From contig NZ_NWMW01000001.1 in the NCBI RefSeq assembly GCF_002351485.1, positions 1,364,001 to 1,428,000 of the forward strand: a stretch of DNA of 64,000 nucleotides. Reading direction: 5' to 3'. How positions within the stretch are numbered: the first letter of the stretch is position 1; each line of letters starts with the position of its first letter. Below are positions 31,539-40,834 of the stretch, piece by piece. This DNA comes from Sphingomonas spermidinifaciens. Lineage in GTDB: Bacteria > Pseudomonadota > Alphaproteobacteria > Sphingomonadales > Sphingomonadaceae. The notes under the pieces were generated by a model that ran no database searches, was not told the DNA's origin, and worked only from the letters and a program-made list of their open reading frames with translations. The position numbers and the translations under genes were made by a program.

Positions 31539-31853
31539 TCAGAGGCGTTCGACGGCGCGGCGCAGACGGCGCAGCATCTGGATGTCGCCGACCGGCGCGG
31601 CGGCGGCCTCGCCCGCCAGCGCCATCAGCCGGATCGCGCCGAAGCTGGCGGCAAGTCCCTTCAGCCGCCACGCCCCCTGCCGCCACGAATCGCCGTCCTC
31701 GGCCGCGAGCATCGCATGAAGCGCGCGCTTGGCGCTGTCGAGAAAGGCTTCGCGCAGCTCGGCGATCAGCGCGGGTTCGTCACCCACCGCCGCCGCCAGG
31801 GTCGCATCGATCGCTCCGGGGTCATAGGCCATCGCAGCAGACACTAAGGCCAT
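31539..31853 (-). CDS. Hpt-like helical protein lacking the phosphoacceptor histidine
   Basis: A 104-residue, all-helical protein. The motif region reads GAWRLKGLAASFGAIRL, matching the Hpt core A-H-x-L-K-G-x-x-x-x-x-G-A except that tryptophan (TGG codon) replaces the phosphate-accepting His. The rest of the four-helix bundle is intact (LIAELREAFLDSAKRAL, then MLRRLRRAVERL). It cannot act as a normal phosphorelay donor through that residue. It may instead bind a receiver or kinase as a decoy, which is inference. Start may be seven codons later at MAYDPGAIDAT; neither has a good ribosome site. It is divergent from the 764-residue coiled-coil gene, 50 bases away. Confidence 0.65.
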   Translation of the reverse strand: MALVSAAMAYDPGAIDATLAAAVGDEPALIAELREAFLDSAKRALHAMLAAEDGDSWRQGAWRLKGLAASFGAIRLMALAGEAAAAPVGDIQMLRRLRRAVERL

Positions 31854-31903
31854 GAGGGTTAAGGCATGGTTTCGCTCGCCCGGCGTGCGGTTTGTGGTAA
31901 ACC

Positions 31904-34198
31904 ATGGCCATGAACGGGGGTTCGCGCATCATCGATTTCCACGCCGATCGGGAGCCGCCCGCGGCCGATGACGGCGACATCCTGCCCTTGGAGCGCGCGG
32001 CGATGCTGCCCGACGCCTATGCTCCACCCCCGCCCGAGACGACGGCGCGACTCGCGATGATCGGCGCGATCGCCGCGGGCGCGGCGTGGGTCGCCTGGTG
32101 CCTATGGTCGCTGTTTGCTCAGCCGATGCCGGTCGCGCTGATGCCGGCGGCGACGATCCAGCTGGCCGCGGCGATCCTCGCACCGCTGGCGCTGGTCGCG
32201 ATTATCTGGCTCGTCGCGCGGCGCGGCGGCGAGCGTCAGGGGCGCCGCTTTGCCGCGCTTCAGGCGGCGATGCGCGCCGAGGCCGACATGTTCGAGTCGC
32301 GGATGGAGATGCTGTCCGAACGGATCGCCGCCGACCGCGCCCTGCTCGACCAGCATATGCGCGAGCTCTTGGAGACAGGCGACGGGGCGACCGCGCGGAT
32401 GCAGGCGGTGGCGAATGCGATGACCACCGAGGTCGCCTCGATCCATGCCGCCGCGCGCACGCTGGGCGAGGCGACCGACATCGCGGGCAAGCGGCTGGCG
32501 GTGCTGCTCGCGCAGTTGCCCAAGGCACAAGGCGAGGTCGATGGGCTCGCCCGGACCTTCCACGCGATCGGCATGGAAACCGGCGAGCGCGTGTCGGCAC
32601 TCGACGCGCAGCTTGCCGCGCTGGCCGAGCGCGGGCGCCATGCCGACGAGGTGGCGGGCGGCGCCGCGCAGCGCCTCGCCGCGCACATCGCGCGGATGGA
32701 GGCGACCAGTGAGAGCGCGGGCCAGCGGCTGGAGGATGTCGCCGCCAAGACCTCGGCCGAGGTCGATGCCGTGCTCGACCGCGCCGCCGCCGCGATCGAC
32801 GAGGCGCGGCGCGGCATCGCCGCGCAGGGCGAGGCGACGACGGCGATGCTCGCCGCCAACCAGGCCGCGCTAGACAGCCACGCGCAGGCCGGGCTTGAGC
32901 GGCTGCGCGAACGGATCGGCCAGGTCGAGGCGAGCATCGGCCGCATCGCCGACGCGCTCGATGCCGAGCATGAACAGGCGGGCGCGCTGTTCGAGACGCT
33001 CGACACCAACGTTGCGCGCGCGACCGCCCAGCTCGACCTGCTTCACGAAACCGGCAGCGCGCGCGCGTTGTCGCTGGCGCAGCAGGTGGCGACCGTCACC
33101 GCCGGGCTCGACGCGATGCGCGAGGCGATGAACGGCGGCGACGCGGTGGCGAAGGCGACGATGGAAACCGCAGAGGGCCTGCTTACCGCGCTCGACGCCG
33201 CGACGCGCGAGATCGACGAGACGCTGCCGGAAGCGCTCGGCCGGCTCGACGCGCGTGTCGGCGACAGCCGCCGCATCGTCGGCGCGGCCAAGCCCGAGCT
33301 GCTCGCGCTCGTCACCGCGGCCGAGAGCACGCACACGGCGATCGAAGCGATCAACGACGTCGTCGGCCAGCAGCGCGACACGCTGGTCAAACTGTCGGCG
33401 GCATTGGTCGAGGCGCTGGGCACCGGCAGCGACCGGATCGAATCGATCCGGGCCACGATCGAACAGACGATCGCCGACACCCGCGATTTCGCCGACGGCG
33501 CCGCGCCGCAACTGGTCGAGGCACTGGTCAGCATTCGCGAGACCGCCGGCGCCGCCGCCGATCATGCGCGCAAGACGCTGGGGGCGGTGATCCCCGAGGC
33601 GGCGGCGCAGCTCGAACATGCCGCGGTCGAGCGGTTCGCGCGTGCCTTTGACGATGCCGTTGCGCGTCAACTCGGCCTGCTGGCGCAGGCCGCCGACGAC
33701 GCCGTCCGCGTCGCCGCCCGCGCCGCCGACCGGGTGGGCGAGAAGACGCTCGCCATCGCCGAAGCGTCGGCAATCGTCGAGAGCCGCATCGACGCCGCCG
33801 AAGCCGCGCGCGAGGCGGCCGAGCGCGACAGCTTCGCGCGCCGCGTGTCGCTGCTGATCGAGGCGCTTAACTCGGCGGCGATCGACATTACCAAGGCGCT
33901 GTCGGCCGATGTCGCCGACACCGCCTGGGCCGCGTACCTCAAGGGCGACCGCGGCGTCTTCACTCGCCGCGCGGTTCGCCTGCTCGACCCTGCGGACTTG
34001 CGCGAGATCGCCGCTCTCTACGACGCCGACGACGCGTTCCACGATCAGGTCAATCGCTACATCCATGATTTCGAGGCGATGCTGCGGCTGGTGCTCGCGC
34101 AGCGCGATGGTTCGCCAATGGGCGTGACATTGCTGTCGAGCGATTCGGGCAAGCTCTACGTCGCGCTAGCCCAGGCGATCGAGCGGTTGCGAACGTAA
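31904..34198 (+). CDS. Unknown 764-residue membrane-anchored coiled-coil protein
   Basis: I do not recognise the family. The N-terminus (1-47) is acidic and proline-rich. Two hydrophobic helices lie at about 49-71 and 83-105. Residues 110-640 are Ala/Glu/Arg-rich heptad-like helix with few prolines, resembling the cytoplasmic stalk of chemoreceptors but without the glutamate-tipped MCP signalling hairpin. Residues about 645-764 look globular and helical, with WAAYLKGDRGVFTRRAVRLL and HDQVNRYIHDFEAMLRLV. The protein would be anchored in the inner membrane with a long cytoplasmic rod. A short inverted repeat GGTTT-GTGGT-AAACC directly precedes the ATG. It is divergent from the Hpt-like gene. 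The open frame fits local codon use, so the gene is real. Confidence 0.8.
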   Translation: MAMNGGSRIIDFHADREPPAADDGDILPLERAAMLPDAYAPPPPETTARLAMIGAIAAGAAWVAWCLWSLFAQPMPVALMPAATIQLAAAILAPLALVAIIWLVARRGGERQGRRFAALQAAMRAEADMFESRMEMLSERIAADRALLDQHMRELLETGDGATARMQAVANAMTTEVASIHAAARTLGEATDIAGKRLAVLLAQLPKAQGEVDGLARTFHAIGMETGERVSALDAQLAALAERGRHADEVAGGAAQRLAAHIARMEATSESAGQRLEDVAAKTSAEVDAVLDRAAAAIDEARRGIAAQGEATTAMLAANQAALDSHAQAGLERLRERIGQVEASIGRIADALDAEHEQAGALFETLDTNVARATAQLDLLHETGSARALSLAQQVATVTAGLDAMREAMNGGDAVAKATMETAEGLLTALDAATREIDETLPEALGRLDARVGDSRRIVGAAKPELLALVTAAESTHTAIEAINDVVGQQRDTLVKLSAALVEALGTGSDRIESIRATIEQTIADTRDFADGAAPQLVEALVSIRETAGAAADHARKTLGAVIPEAAAQLEHAAVERFARAFDDAVARQLGLLAQAADDAVRVAARAADRVGEKTLAIAEASAIVESRIDAAEAAREAAERDSFARRVSLLIEALNSAAIDITKALSADVADTAWAAYLKGDRGVFTRRAVRLLDPADLREIAALYDADDAFHDQVNRYIHDFEAMLRLVLAQRDGSPMGVTLLSSDSGKLYVALAQAIERLRT

Positions 34199-34313
34199 GC
34201 CACCTGTCTTCACGACGGGGGCTTGGTGGTCCACCGTCCCGTTGTCCGTGATCCGGTACCGCGCGCGTCTGCCCTCAGATGGCTCACCATGCGCGCAACG
34301 ACGGCGGTGAGTC

Positions 34314-34577
34314 CTATCGCCCCGTGAAGTCGAGCATGTCGGCCGTCACCCAGCCATAGATGTAGTTGGCGAGGAAGAGCCCGAACAACGCCGTCCCCAC
34401 GACCGTGGTCCACAGCAGGATCCGCGCGAACGGAAACCGCACCGGCGCGCTATCGGCTTGGCCCGGCACCTTCGCCACCCCCGCCTCGTCGCTGGTGCGC
34501 GCAAAGAAGGGGAGGACGAAGAACAGCGACAGGAACCAGAACAGGAACCAGATCGCGAGGGCCGACTGCCAGCGCAC
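34314..34577 (-). CDS. DUF1467 family membrane protein
   Basis: An 87-residue protein with two hydrophobic helices (about 5-27 and 50-72) joined by a hydrophilic stretch. The FLFWFLSLFFVLPF segment is characteristic of the alphaproteobacterial DUF1467 family. Function is unknown. The GTG start lies seven bases after the ribonuclease J stop, so it is the last gene of the long nuo-birA-coaX-rnj run. It converges on the coiled-coil gene across a 115-base gap in which I see no convincing gene or terminator. Confidence 0.85.
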   Translation of the reverse strand: MRWQSALAIWFLFWFLSLFFVLPFFARTSDEAGVAKVPGQADSAPVRFPFARILLWTTVVGTALFGLFLANYIYGWVTADMLDFTGR

Positions 34578-34584
34578 CGACGGC

Positions 34585-36222
34585 TCAGCCGATCATGAGC
34601 ACATCGACGACGGGCTTCTTGCCCGTCCAGCGCGTGGCGACGCGCCGGGCGGCGAGGCGGATCGCCTCGCGCCGCTTGTCGGCATCGCGCTCGCCCTTCT
34701 TGAGCGCCTCGACCACGGCATCGGCCACCTCGTCGAGGAAGGGTTCGCGTTCTTCCTCGACCGGCACGCCCTGCACGCGGACCTGCGGCTCGCCCAGCAG
34801 GCGACCTTCGCGATTGAAGGCGACGGCGACCGACATATGGCCGTAACTGGCGAGGCGGCGCCGCTCGGCCATCGTCGCGCCGTCGGCGGGCAGGATGATG
34901 TCGCCGTCAAGCGCGAGCCGGCCGACGGTGGCGAAGCCGATTCGCTTGGGCTCGCCGGGCGCGAGACGGATGACGTCGCCGTCCTTGTTCGACACCGCGG
35001 TCGGCACGCCGTTCGCCAGCGCGAAGCGGGCATGCTCGGCCAGATGCCGCACCTCGCCGTGCACAGGCACGAGGATTTCAGGCCGGATCCACTTGTACAT
35101 CGACTGAAGCTCGGGGCGGCCGGGATGGCCCGATACATGGACGAACGCCTGCCGGTCGGTGACGAGATCAACACCCTGCTCGGCCAGCTGGTTCATGATC
35201 CGCCCGATCGCCACCTCGTTGCCGGGAATCTGCTTGGAGGAGAAGATGACGCGGTCGCCTGCCTCCAGCCGGATCGGGTGGTTCTTGTCGGCGATGCGAG
35301 CGAGCGCGGCGCGCGCCTCCCCCTGCCCGCCGGTCGCGACGATGAGGACGTTGCCGCGCGGCAGCTTCATCGCGGTTTCCCAGTCGACGGGCTCGGGGAA
35401 GTCCTTGAGGTAGCCCGTCGCGCGCGCGACCTTGACGATCCGGTCGAGCGATCGCCCGGCAAGGCAAAGCCGCCGTCCGGTATCGCGCGCGCAGTCGGCG
35501 AGCGTCTGCAGCCGCGCGGCGTTCGAGGCGAAGGTGGTGACGACGACGCGCCGTCCCGCTGCTTCGTCGATCGCGCGGTCGAGCCCCTCGCGCACCTCGG
35601 CCTCCGACCCCGACGCCTCGGCATTGAAGACATTGGTCGAATCGCAGACGAGCGCGAGCACGCCCTGATCACCGATCGCGGTCAGCTCCTCGGCCGTCGA
35701 GGGCGTGCCGATGCCAGAGGTCTCGTCGATCTTCCAGTCGCCGGTGTGGAGCACGCGGCCCTGCGCGGTCTCGATCAGCAGCGCGTTGCCCTCGGGAATC
35801 GAATGGGCGAGCGGCACGAAGCGGACCTTAAATGGCTTGAGGTCGACGCTGCCGCCGACCTCGACGATCTTCAGCGTCACCTGATCGGCGACACCCTCCT
35901 CCTCGAGCTTGCCGCGGATCAACCCGGCGGTGAACGGCGTCGCATAGATGGGGACGCCGAGATCGGCAGCGAGGTAGGGTAGTGCGCCGATATGGTCCTC
36001 ATGCCCATGCGTCACGACGATGCCGACCAGATCGTCAATGCGATCCTCGATGAAGGAAAGGTCGGGCAGGATCAGGTCGATGCCGGGATAGGCGGGATCG
36101 GCAAAGGTCACGCCGCAATCGACCATCAGCCATTTGCCGGCGGTGCCGTAGAGATTGACGTTCATGCCGATCTCGCCCGATCCGCCGAGCGCGACGAAAA
36201 GCAGTTCGTTCTTGGGTGTCAC
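34585..36222 (-). CDS. rnj: Ribonuclease J
   Basis: A 545-residue metallo-beta-lactamase/beta-CASP RNase. The zinc motif is in VTHGHEDHIGALPYL. GGSGEIGMN near the start, the beta-CASP domain with ASNAARLQTLA and SSKQIPGNE, and VHVSGHPGRPE (motif C region) follow. RNase J processes and degrades RNA with endo- and 5' exonuclease activity and is essential in several alphaproteobacteria. It lies 72 bases after coaX and just before the DUF1467 gene. Association with coaX and birA downstream of nuoN is common in sphingomonads. Confidence 0.95.
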   Translation of the reverse strand: MTPKNELLFVALGGSGEIGMNVNLYGTAGKWLMVDCGVTFADPAYPGIDLILPDLSFIEDRIDDLVGIVVTHGHEDHIGALPYLAADLGVPIYATPFTAGLIRGKLEEEGVADQVTLKIVEVGGSVDLKPFKVRFVPLAHSIPEGNALLIETAQGRVLHTGDWKIDETSGIGTPSTAEELTAIGDQGVLALVCDSTNVFNAEASGSEAEVREGLDRAIDEAAGRRVVVTTFASNAARLQTLADCARDTGRRLCLAGRSLDRIVKVARATGYLKDFPEPVDWETAMKLPRGNVLIVATGGQGEARAALARIADKNHPIRLEAGDRVIFSSKQIPGNEVAIGRIMNQLAEQGVDLVTDRQAFVHVSGHPGRPELQSMYKWIRPEILVPVHGEVRHLAEHARFALANGVPTAVSNKDGDVIRLAPGEPKRIGFATVGRLALDGDIILPADGATMAERRRLASYGHMSVAVAFNREGRLLGEPQVRVQGVPVEEEREPFLDEVADAVVEALKKGERDADKRREAIRLAARRVATRWTGKKPVVDVLMIG

Positions 36223-36294
36223 TTCATTCCTGACGTTGGATTGGCTGCCGGTGGATACGGGGCAGCGACGCGCGGCAGATCAGCCGCCTTTGGA

Positions 36295-37071
36295 TCAGAT
36301 ATGGCAACGCTGCCACAGGATCGCCAGCCCCTGAATCGTGAGGTCGGGCTCGATCGCGTCGAAGGCGTCGGTGTGGCGCTCGAACAGGATGGCGAGCCCG
36401 CCGGTCGCGATCACGCGCGCGGGCCGCCCGATCTCTGCGCGCAGCCGCGCGACCAGCCCCTCGATCATCGCGACATAGCCCCAGAAGATGCCGATCTGCA
36501 TCTGGCTGACGGTGGTACGCCCGACGACGGAGGGGTCCTCAGGCGCCTCGATCGCGATACGCGGCAGCTTGGCGGCGGCGGCGACGAGGGCGTCGAGCGA
36601 CAGGTTAATGCCCGGCGCGATGATCCCGCCCTTGTAAGCCCCCGAATAGTCGGCGACGTCGAAGGTCGTGGCAGTGCCGAAATCGACGATCACGAGATCG
36701 CCGTCATATTTCGCATGTGCAGCGATGACGTTCAATGCGCGGTCGGCGCCGACATTGCCCGGCTCGTCCACGTCGAGCGCGATGTCCCACGGAATATCGC
36801 GGCCCGCGACCAGCGCGGCGCTTCCGAAATACTTCTCCGCCAGCACCTCTAGGTTGTGGAGTGCACGCGGCACGACGGTGCCGATGACGACGCCTTCCAC
36901 ATCGTCGCGGCTGAACCCCTCCAGTGCAAGCAGCTGGTTGAGCCAGACGACATATTCGTCGGCGGTGCGGCGCGGATCGGTGGCGATGCGCCAGCGCGCC
37001 CGGATCGTGCGTGCCTGATCAACCAGCGCGAAGACGATATTGGTGTTCCCGGCATCGACCGCGAGCAGCAT
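36295..37071 (-). CDS. coaX: Type III pantothenate kinase
   Basis: A 258-residue CoaX, first step of coenzyme A synthesis. The phosphate-binding [15 protein letters not shown] is at the N-terminus. [12 protein letters not shown] and [13 protein letters not shown] are the conserved acidic and phosphate loops, and [20 protein letters not shown] fits the substrate region. It needs a monovalent cation and is not inhibited by CoA. The start is an ATG 11 bases after the birA stop, so coupling is likely. Confidence 0.95.
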   Translation of the reverse strand: MLLAVDAGNTNIVFALVDQARTIRARWRIATDPRRTADEYVVWLNQLLALEGFSRDDVEGVVIGTVVPRALHNLEVLAEKYFGSAALVAGRDIPWDIALDVDEPGNVGADRALNVIAAHAKYDGDLVIVDFGTATTFDVADYSGAYKGGIIAPGINLSLDALVAAAAKLPRIAIEAPEDPSVVGRTTVSQMQIGIFWGYVAMIEGLVARLRAEIGRPARVIATGGLAILFERHTDAFDAIEPDLTIQGLAILWQRCHI

Positions 37072-37082
37072 AGGTGGGGTCC

Positions 37083-37784
37083 TCAGATCAGGAACACGTC
37101 GCCGGCGTGGATGACACGGGTGCGCCCGTCCGCCAAGCGCAGGCGGAGCGCGCCGTCCGCGGCGAGGCCGTCGAACAGGCCCTCGATCGCGTCGCCATCA
37201 GGGCCGTGAAGGCGAAGCGCCGCGCCGAGGCTGTGCGCGCGGGCGAGCCACGCCTCGCGGATCGCCCCCAGCCCCTCGCCCCGCCAGCGGCCGAGCCACC
37301 GCGCGAACGCGGCCGCAAGGGTATGGGCGAAGTCGGCCGGTGTCGGCGCGGCATCCAGTGTCGCCGTGGGCCGATCGGGAAGCGCCGGCGCGTGGGCGAG
37401 GTTGACGCCGATGCCCACGATCACCGCCGCTTCGATCCGTTCGAGCAGAATGCCGGCAAGCTTGGCGCCGCCCAGCAACAGGTCATTGGGCCATTTGAGC
37501 CGGAGCGGCTGCGGAGCCGGAAGATAGGCGCCCGCGGCTTCGTGGAGCGCAACGCCCGCGACGAGCGAGAGGCTGGTGGGCGGCGGGTCGCTCGGGCGCA
37601 GGCGGACAAGCGTACTGCCGTAAAAATTGCCCGGCGGCGAGGTCCAGGCACGGCCCTGCCGCCCGCGTCCCGCAGTCTGGCGGTCGGCGCGAAGCCACAG
37701 GCCCTCCTCCGCCCCGCCTGCCGCCAGCACGGCGAGGTCGGCATTGGTCGACCCCGTTTCCGCAACCTCGACGATGCGCGTCAG
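37083..37784 (-). CDS. birA: Biotin--[acetyl-CoA-carboxylase] ligase (short, no DNA-binding domain), non-ATG start
   Basis: A 233-residue ligase that attaches biotin to the carboxylase carrier protein. The N-terminal [14 protein letters not shown] is the ATP/biotin entry motif. [21 protein letters not shown] is the GRGRxGR biotinyl-AMP loop; [20 protein letters not shown] is KWPND. There is no N-terminal winged helix, so it is not a repressor. No ATG, GTG or TTG lies upstream of the conserved motif in frame. The best start is CTG at 37784, overlapping the nuoN stop (CTGA); an ATG-to-ACG change at 37781 is the alternative. A GTG at 37730 would delete the motif. Confidence 0.85.
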   Translation of the reverse strand: MTRIVEVAETGSTNADLAVLAAGGAEEGLWLRADRQTAGRGRQGRAWTSPPGNFYGSTLVRLRPSDPPPTSLSLVAGVALHEAAGAYLPAPQPLRLKWPNDLLLGGAKLAGILLERIEAAVIVGIGVNLAHAPALPDRPTATLDAAPTPADFAHTLAAAFARWLGRWRGEGLGAIREAWLARAHSLGAALRLHGPDGDAIEGLFDGLAADGALRLRLADGRTRVIHAGDVFLI

Positions 37785-39226
37785 AACAGCGCCCGTGCCG
37801 CCGTCAGGCTTGCGGCGCTGAGCGCGGGGATCAGGAGATAGCCCGCGGGCGAGATGAACACCGCACTCGCGGCGATAAGGCCCTTCTCGACGACGCTCTC
37901 CGATGGCGCGAAGGCGGGTGCCGCCTCGTCGAAATACATCGTCTTGACGATGCGCAGGTAATAATAGGCGCCGATCACCGAGGCGGCGATGCCGATCACC
38001 GCCAGCGGGAACAGCCCCGCGCGGACGGCCGCGTCGAACACCGCGAACTTGGCGTAGAAGCCGAACAGCGGCGGGATGCCCGCCAGGCTGAACATGAACA
38101 TGGCGAGCGCCAGCGCCAGGCCCGGCCGCGTGCGCGACATCCCCGACAGGCTGGCGATGCTCTCGACCGGCTGACCGTCAGCGCCGCGCATCTGCAGGAC
38201 CACCAGGAAGCTGCCGAGCGTCATCGCGACATAGATCGTCATGTAGACGAGCACTGCGGCGATGCCGTCCTCGGTTCCGGCGGCGAGGCCGATCAGCGCG
38301 AAGCCGATATTGTTGATCGACGAATAGGCGAGCAGCCGCTTGATGTTGCTCTGGTTGATCGCCGCGACCGCGCCGAGGATGATCGAGGCGAGCGAGGCGA
38401 AGATGACGATCTGGCGCCAGTCGGCGGTCGCCGGCCCCATCGCCTCGACGGCGATGCGGAGGGCTAGCGCGACGGCGGCGACCTTCTGCGCGCTTGCGAA
38501 GCTGAGCGTCACCGGGGTCGGCGCGCCCTCGTACACGTCGGGCGTCCACATGTGGAACGGCACCGCCGCGATCTTGAACGCAAGGCCGGCGAACACGAAC
38601 ACGAGGCCGAACAGCAGGCCGAGCGACTTCGTGCCGGCATAGGCCGCCGAAATGCCCGAGTAGAGCGTCGTGCCCGAGAAGCCGTAGACGAGGCTGATGC
38701 CGTAAAGGAGGATGCCCGACGCGAGCGCGCCGAGGATGAAATATTTGAGGCCCGCCTCGGCCGAACGCTGGTCGCGGCGCATGAAGCTGGCGAGCACGTA
38801 AGCCGCAAGGCTCTGGAGCTCGAGCCCGACATAGAGCGTCAGCAGGTCGGCGGCAGACACCATCATCCCCATGCCGACGGCCGCGAGCAGCATCAGCACC
38901 GGATATTCGGGCCGCAGGTCATCGCCCGAGGTATCGGCGAAGAAGCGCGGCGCGATCAGGATCGCCACGCCGCTGGCGATGTAGATGAGGATCTTGGCAA
39001 AGGTACCGAAGGCGTCCGAGCGCCACAGCCCGTCGAACGCCTCGCCCCCGGTCGAGGCAGGGCCGGCAAGCGCGATCCCCGCGCCGATCAGCAGGGCGAC
39101 CGCGGCATAGGAAATCGCCCGCGTCGACGCCTGACCACCCCAGGCGGCGGCGAGCATCAGCACAAGGCTGCCGAGCGTCAGAACGAGCTCGGGCAGGATG
39201 AACAGCATCTGCGTTCCGTAGGACAT
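37781..39226 (-). CDS. nuoN: NADH-quinone oxidoreductase subunit N
   Basis: A 481-residue antiporter-like membrane subunit of complex I, with about 14 helices. KMPM-type motifs occur as AVPFHMWTPDVYEGAPTPVT, and the lysine-bearing NQSNIKRLLAYSSINNIGF segment holds the conserved channel Lys. The ATG at 39226 overlaps the nuoM stop (TGATG). Its stop overlaps the birA start. Confidence 0.95.
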   Translation of the reverse strand: MSYGTQMLFILPELVLTLGSLVLMLAAAWGGQASTRAISYAAVALLIGAGIALAGPASTGGEAFDGLWRSDAFGTFAKILIYIASGVAILIAPRFFADTSGDDLRPEYPVLMLLAAVGMGMMVSAADLLTLYVGLELQSLAAYVLASFMRRDQRSAEAGLKYFILGALASGILLYGISLVYGFSGTTLYSGISAAYAGTKSLGLLFGLVFVFAGLAFKIAAVPFHMWTPDVYEGAPTPVTLSFASAQKVAAVALALRIAVEAMGPATADWRQIVIFASLASIILGAVAAINQSNIKRLLAYSSINNIGFALIGLAAGTEDGIAAVLVYMTIYVAMTLGSFLVVLQMRGADGQPVESIASLSGMSRTRPGLALALAMFMFSLAGIPPLFGFYAKFAVFDAAVRAGLFPLAVIGIAASVIGAYYYLRIVKTMYFDEAAPAFAPSESVVEKGLIAASAVFISPAGYLLIPALSAASLTAARALF

Positions 39227-40830
39227 CAATGGCCTCCGCCATGCGCGGCGGCGGGCGCGGCTTCACCGCCCTCGGCCGCTTCGCCATGGCCGCTTACTTC
39301 TTCGACGCGGGCCTCATAAGCGGCGATCGCGGCGGGCTTGCCCGCGGTCGGCTTCGAGTCGCTCCCCGGATTGCCGCGGTTCACGCGCTCGAGCAGCGTC
39401 GCGACGTCGGCGCGCATGGGCGCAAGGAAGCTCTCCGGGTACACGCCCATCCAGAGCACCACCGCGGCCACGGGCGCGAGCAGCGCGATTTCACGGCGGC
39501 TGAGGTCGGGCATGACGCGAACGTCGTCCGACTTGATCTCGCCCCACACCACGCGGCGGTAGAGATAGAGCATGTACGCCGCACCCAGGATGATGCCCGT
39601 GGTGCAAAGGAGCGCGACCCAGGTCGACACCTGATAAGTACCGGCAAGGCTCAGGAACTCGCCGACGAAGCCGCTCGTCCCCGGTAGGCCGATCGAGGCC
39701 ATGGTGAACAGCAGAAACAGGATCGCGTAGCGCGGCATGTTGTTCGCAAGCCCGCCGTAACGCGCGATCTCCCGCGTGTGCAGCCGGTCGTAGATCACGC
39801 CGACGCAGAGGAACAGCGCGCCCGAGACGAGGCCATGCGACAACATGACGATCATCGCGCCCTCAATGCCCTGCTGGTTGAAGGCGAAAAGGCCGATCGT
39901 CACGATCGCCATGTGCGCGACCGACGAATAGGCGATCAGCTTCTTCATGTCCGACTGCACGAGGGCGACGAGGCTGGTGTAGATCACCGCCACTGCCGAA
40001 AGCGCGAAAATGAGCCAGGTGAGCTCGCCCGACGCTTCCGGGAACATCGGCAGGCTGAAGCGCAGGAAGCCGTAGCCGCCAAGCTTCAGCAGCACGCCAG
40101 CCAGGATCACCGAGCCCGCGGTCGGCGCCTGGACGTGCGCGTCGGGGAGCCAGGTATGGACGGGCCACATCGGCATCTTGACCGCGAAGGAGGCGAAGAA
40201 GGCCAGCCACAGCCAGGTCTGTACCCCGGCGGGGAAGTCATACGCCATCAGGTCGGGGATGTACGACGTCCCCGCCACGCTGCTCATATAGAGCATCGCG
40301 ATGAACATCAGCACCGAGCCGAGCAGCGTGTAGAGGAAGAATTTGTATGAGGCGTAGATACGGTTCGCGCCGCCCCAGATGCCGATGATGAGATACATCG
40401 GGATGAGGCCGGCCTCGAAGAACATGTAGAACAGGAACAGGTCCTGCGCAGCGAATGTGCCGATCATCAGCACTTCGACGAGCAGGAACAGTGCCATATA
40501 CTCGGGCACGCGCTTCTCGATCGCTTCCCAACTGGCGCCGATGCAGATCGGCATCAGGAAGACGCTGAGCATGATAAGCATCAGCGCGAAGCCGTCGATG
40601 CCCATCGCCCAGGCGAAACGGCCGAAGACCGGCGCATATTCGGTGAACTGCCACTGCGGCGCCGAGGGGTTCTGGTCGAAATTCGCCCAGAGCAGGCAGC
40701 CGAGCACGAAATCGACCAGGGTCGCGACGAGCGCGATCAGGCGCGCCGTCTTCGCATCGACGAACAGACATGCGACCGCCGCGACGAGCGGCACGACGAG
40801 CATCAGCGAGAGAATGGGGAAGCCGTCCAT
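39226..40830 (-). CDS. nuoM: NADH-quinone oxidoreductase subunit M
   Basis: A 534-residue antiporter-like subunit. AVKMPMWPVHTWLPDAHVQA and SDMKKLIAYSSVAHMAI carry the conserved proton-channel lysines, and the conserved Glu lies in FLLVEVLMIG. The hydrophilic C-terminus ends in an Ala/Gly/His-rich tail of about 40 residues (GHGEAAEGGEAAPAAAHGGGH) that goes beyond the usual end. It starts four bases after nuoL. Confidence 0.96.
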   Translation of the reverse strand: MDGFPILSLMLVVPLVAAVACLFVDAKTARLIALVATLVDFVLGCLLWANFDQNPSAPQWQFTEYAPVFGRFAWAMGIDGFALMLIMLSVFLMPICIGASWEAIEKRVPEYMALFLLVEVLMIGTFAAQDLFLFYMFFEAGLIPMYLIIGIWGGANRIYASYKFFLYTLLGSVLMFIAMLYMSSVAGTSYIPDLMAYDFPAGVQTWLWLAFFASFAVKMPMWPVHTWLPDAHVQAPTAGSVILAGVLLKLGGYGFLRFSLPMFPEASGELTWLIFALSAVAVIYTSLVALVQSDMKKLIAYSSVAHMAIVTIGLFAFNQQGIEGAMIVMLSHGLVSGALFLCVGVIYDRLHTREIARYGGLANNMPRYAILFLLFTMASIGLPGTSGFVGEFLSLAGTYQVSTWVALLCTTGIILGAAYMLYLYRRVVWGEIKSDDVRVMPDLSRREIALLAPVAAVVLWMGVYPESFLAPMRADVATLLERVNRGNPGSDSKPTAGKPAAIAAYEARVEEVSGHGEAAEGGEAAPAAAHGGGH

Positions 40831-40834
40831 GATC

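Noticed and set aside
31889..31903. Inverted repeat GGTTT-GTGGT-AAACC just before the coiled-coil gene
   Set aside because: Arms of only five bases; could easily be chance, so not listed as an operator.
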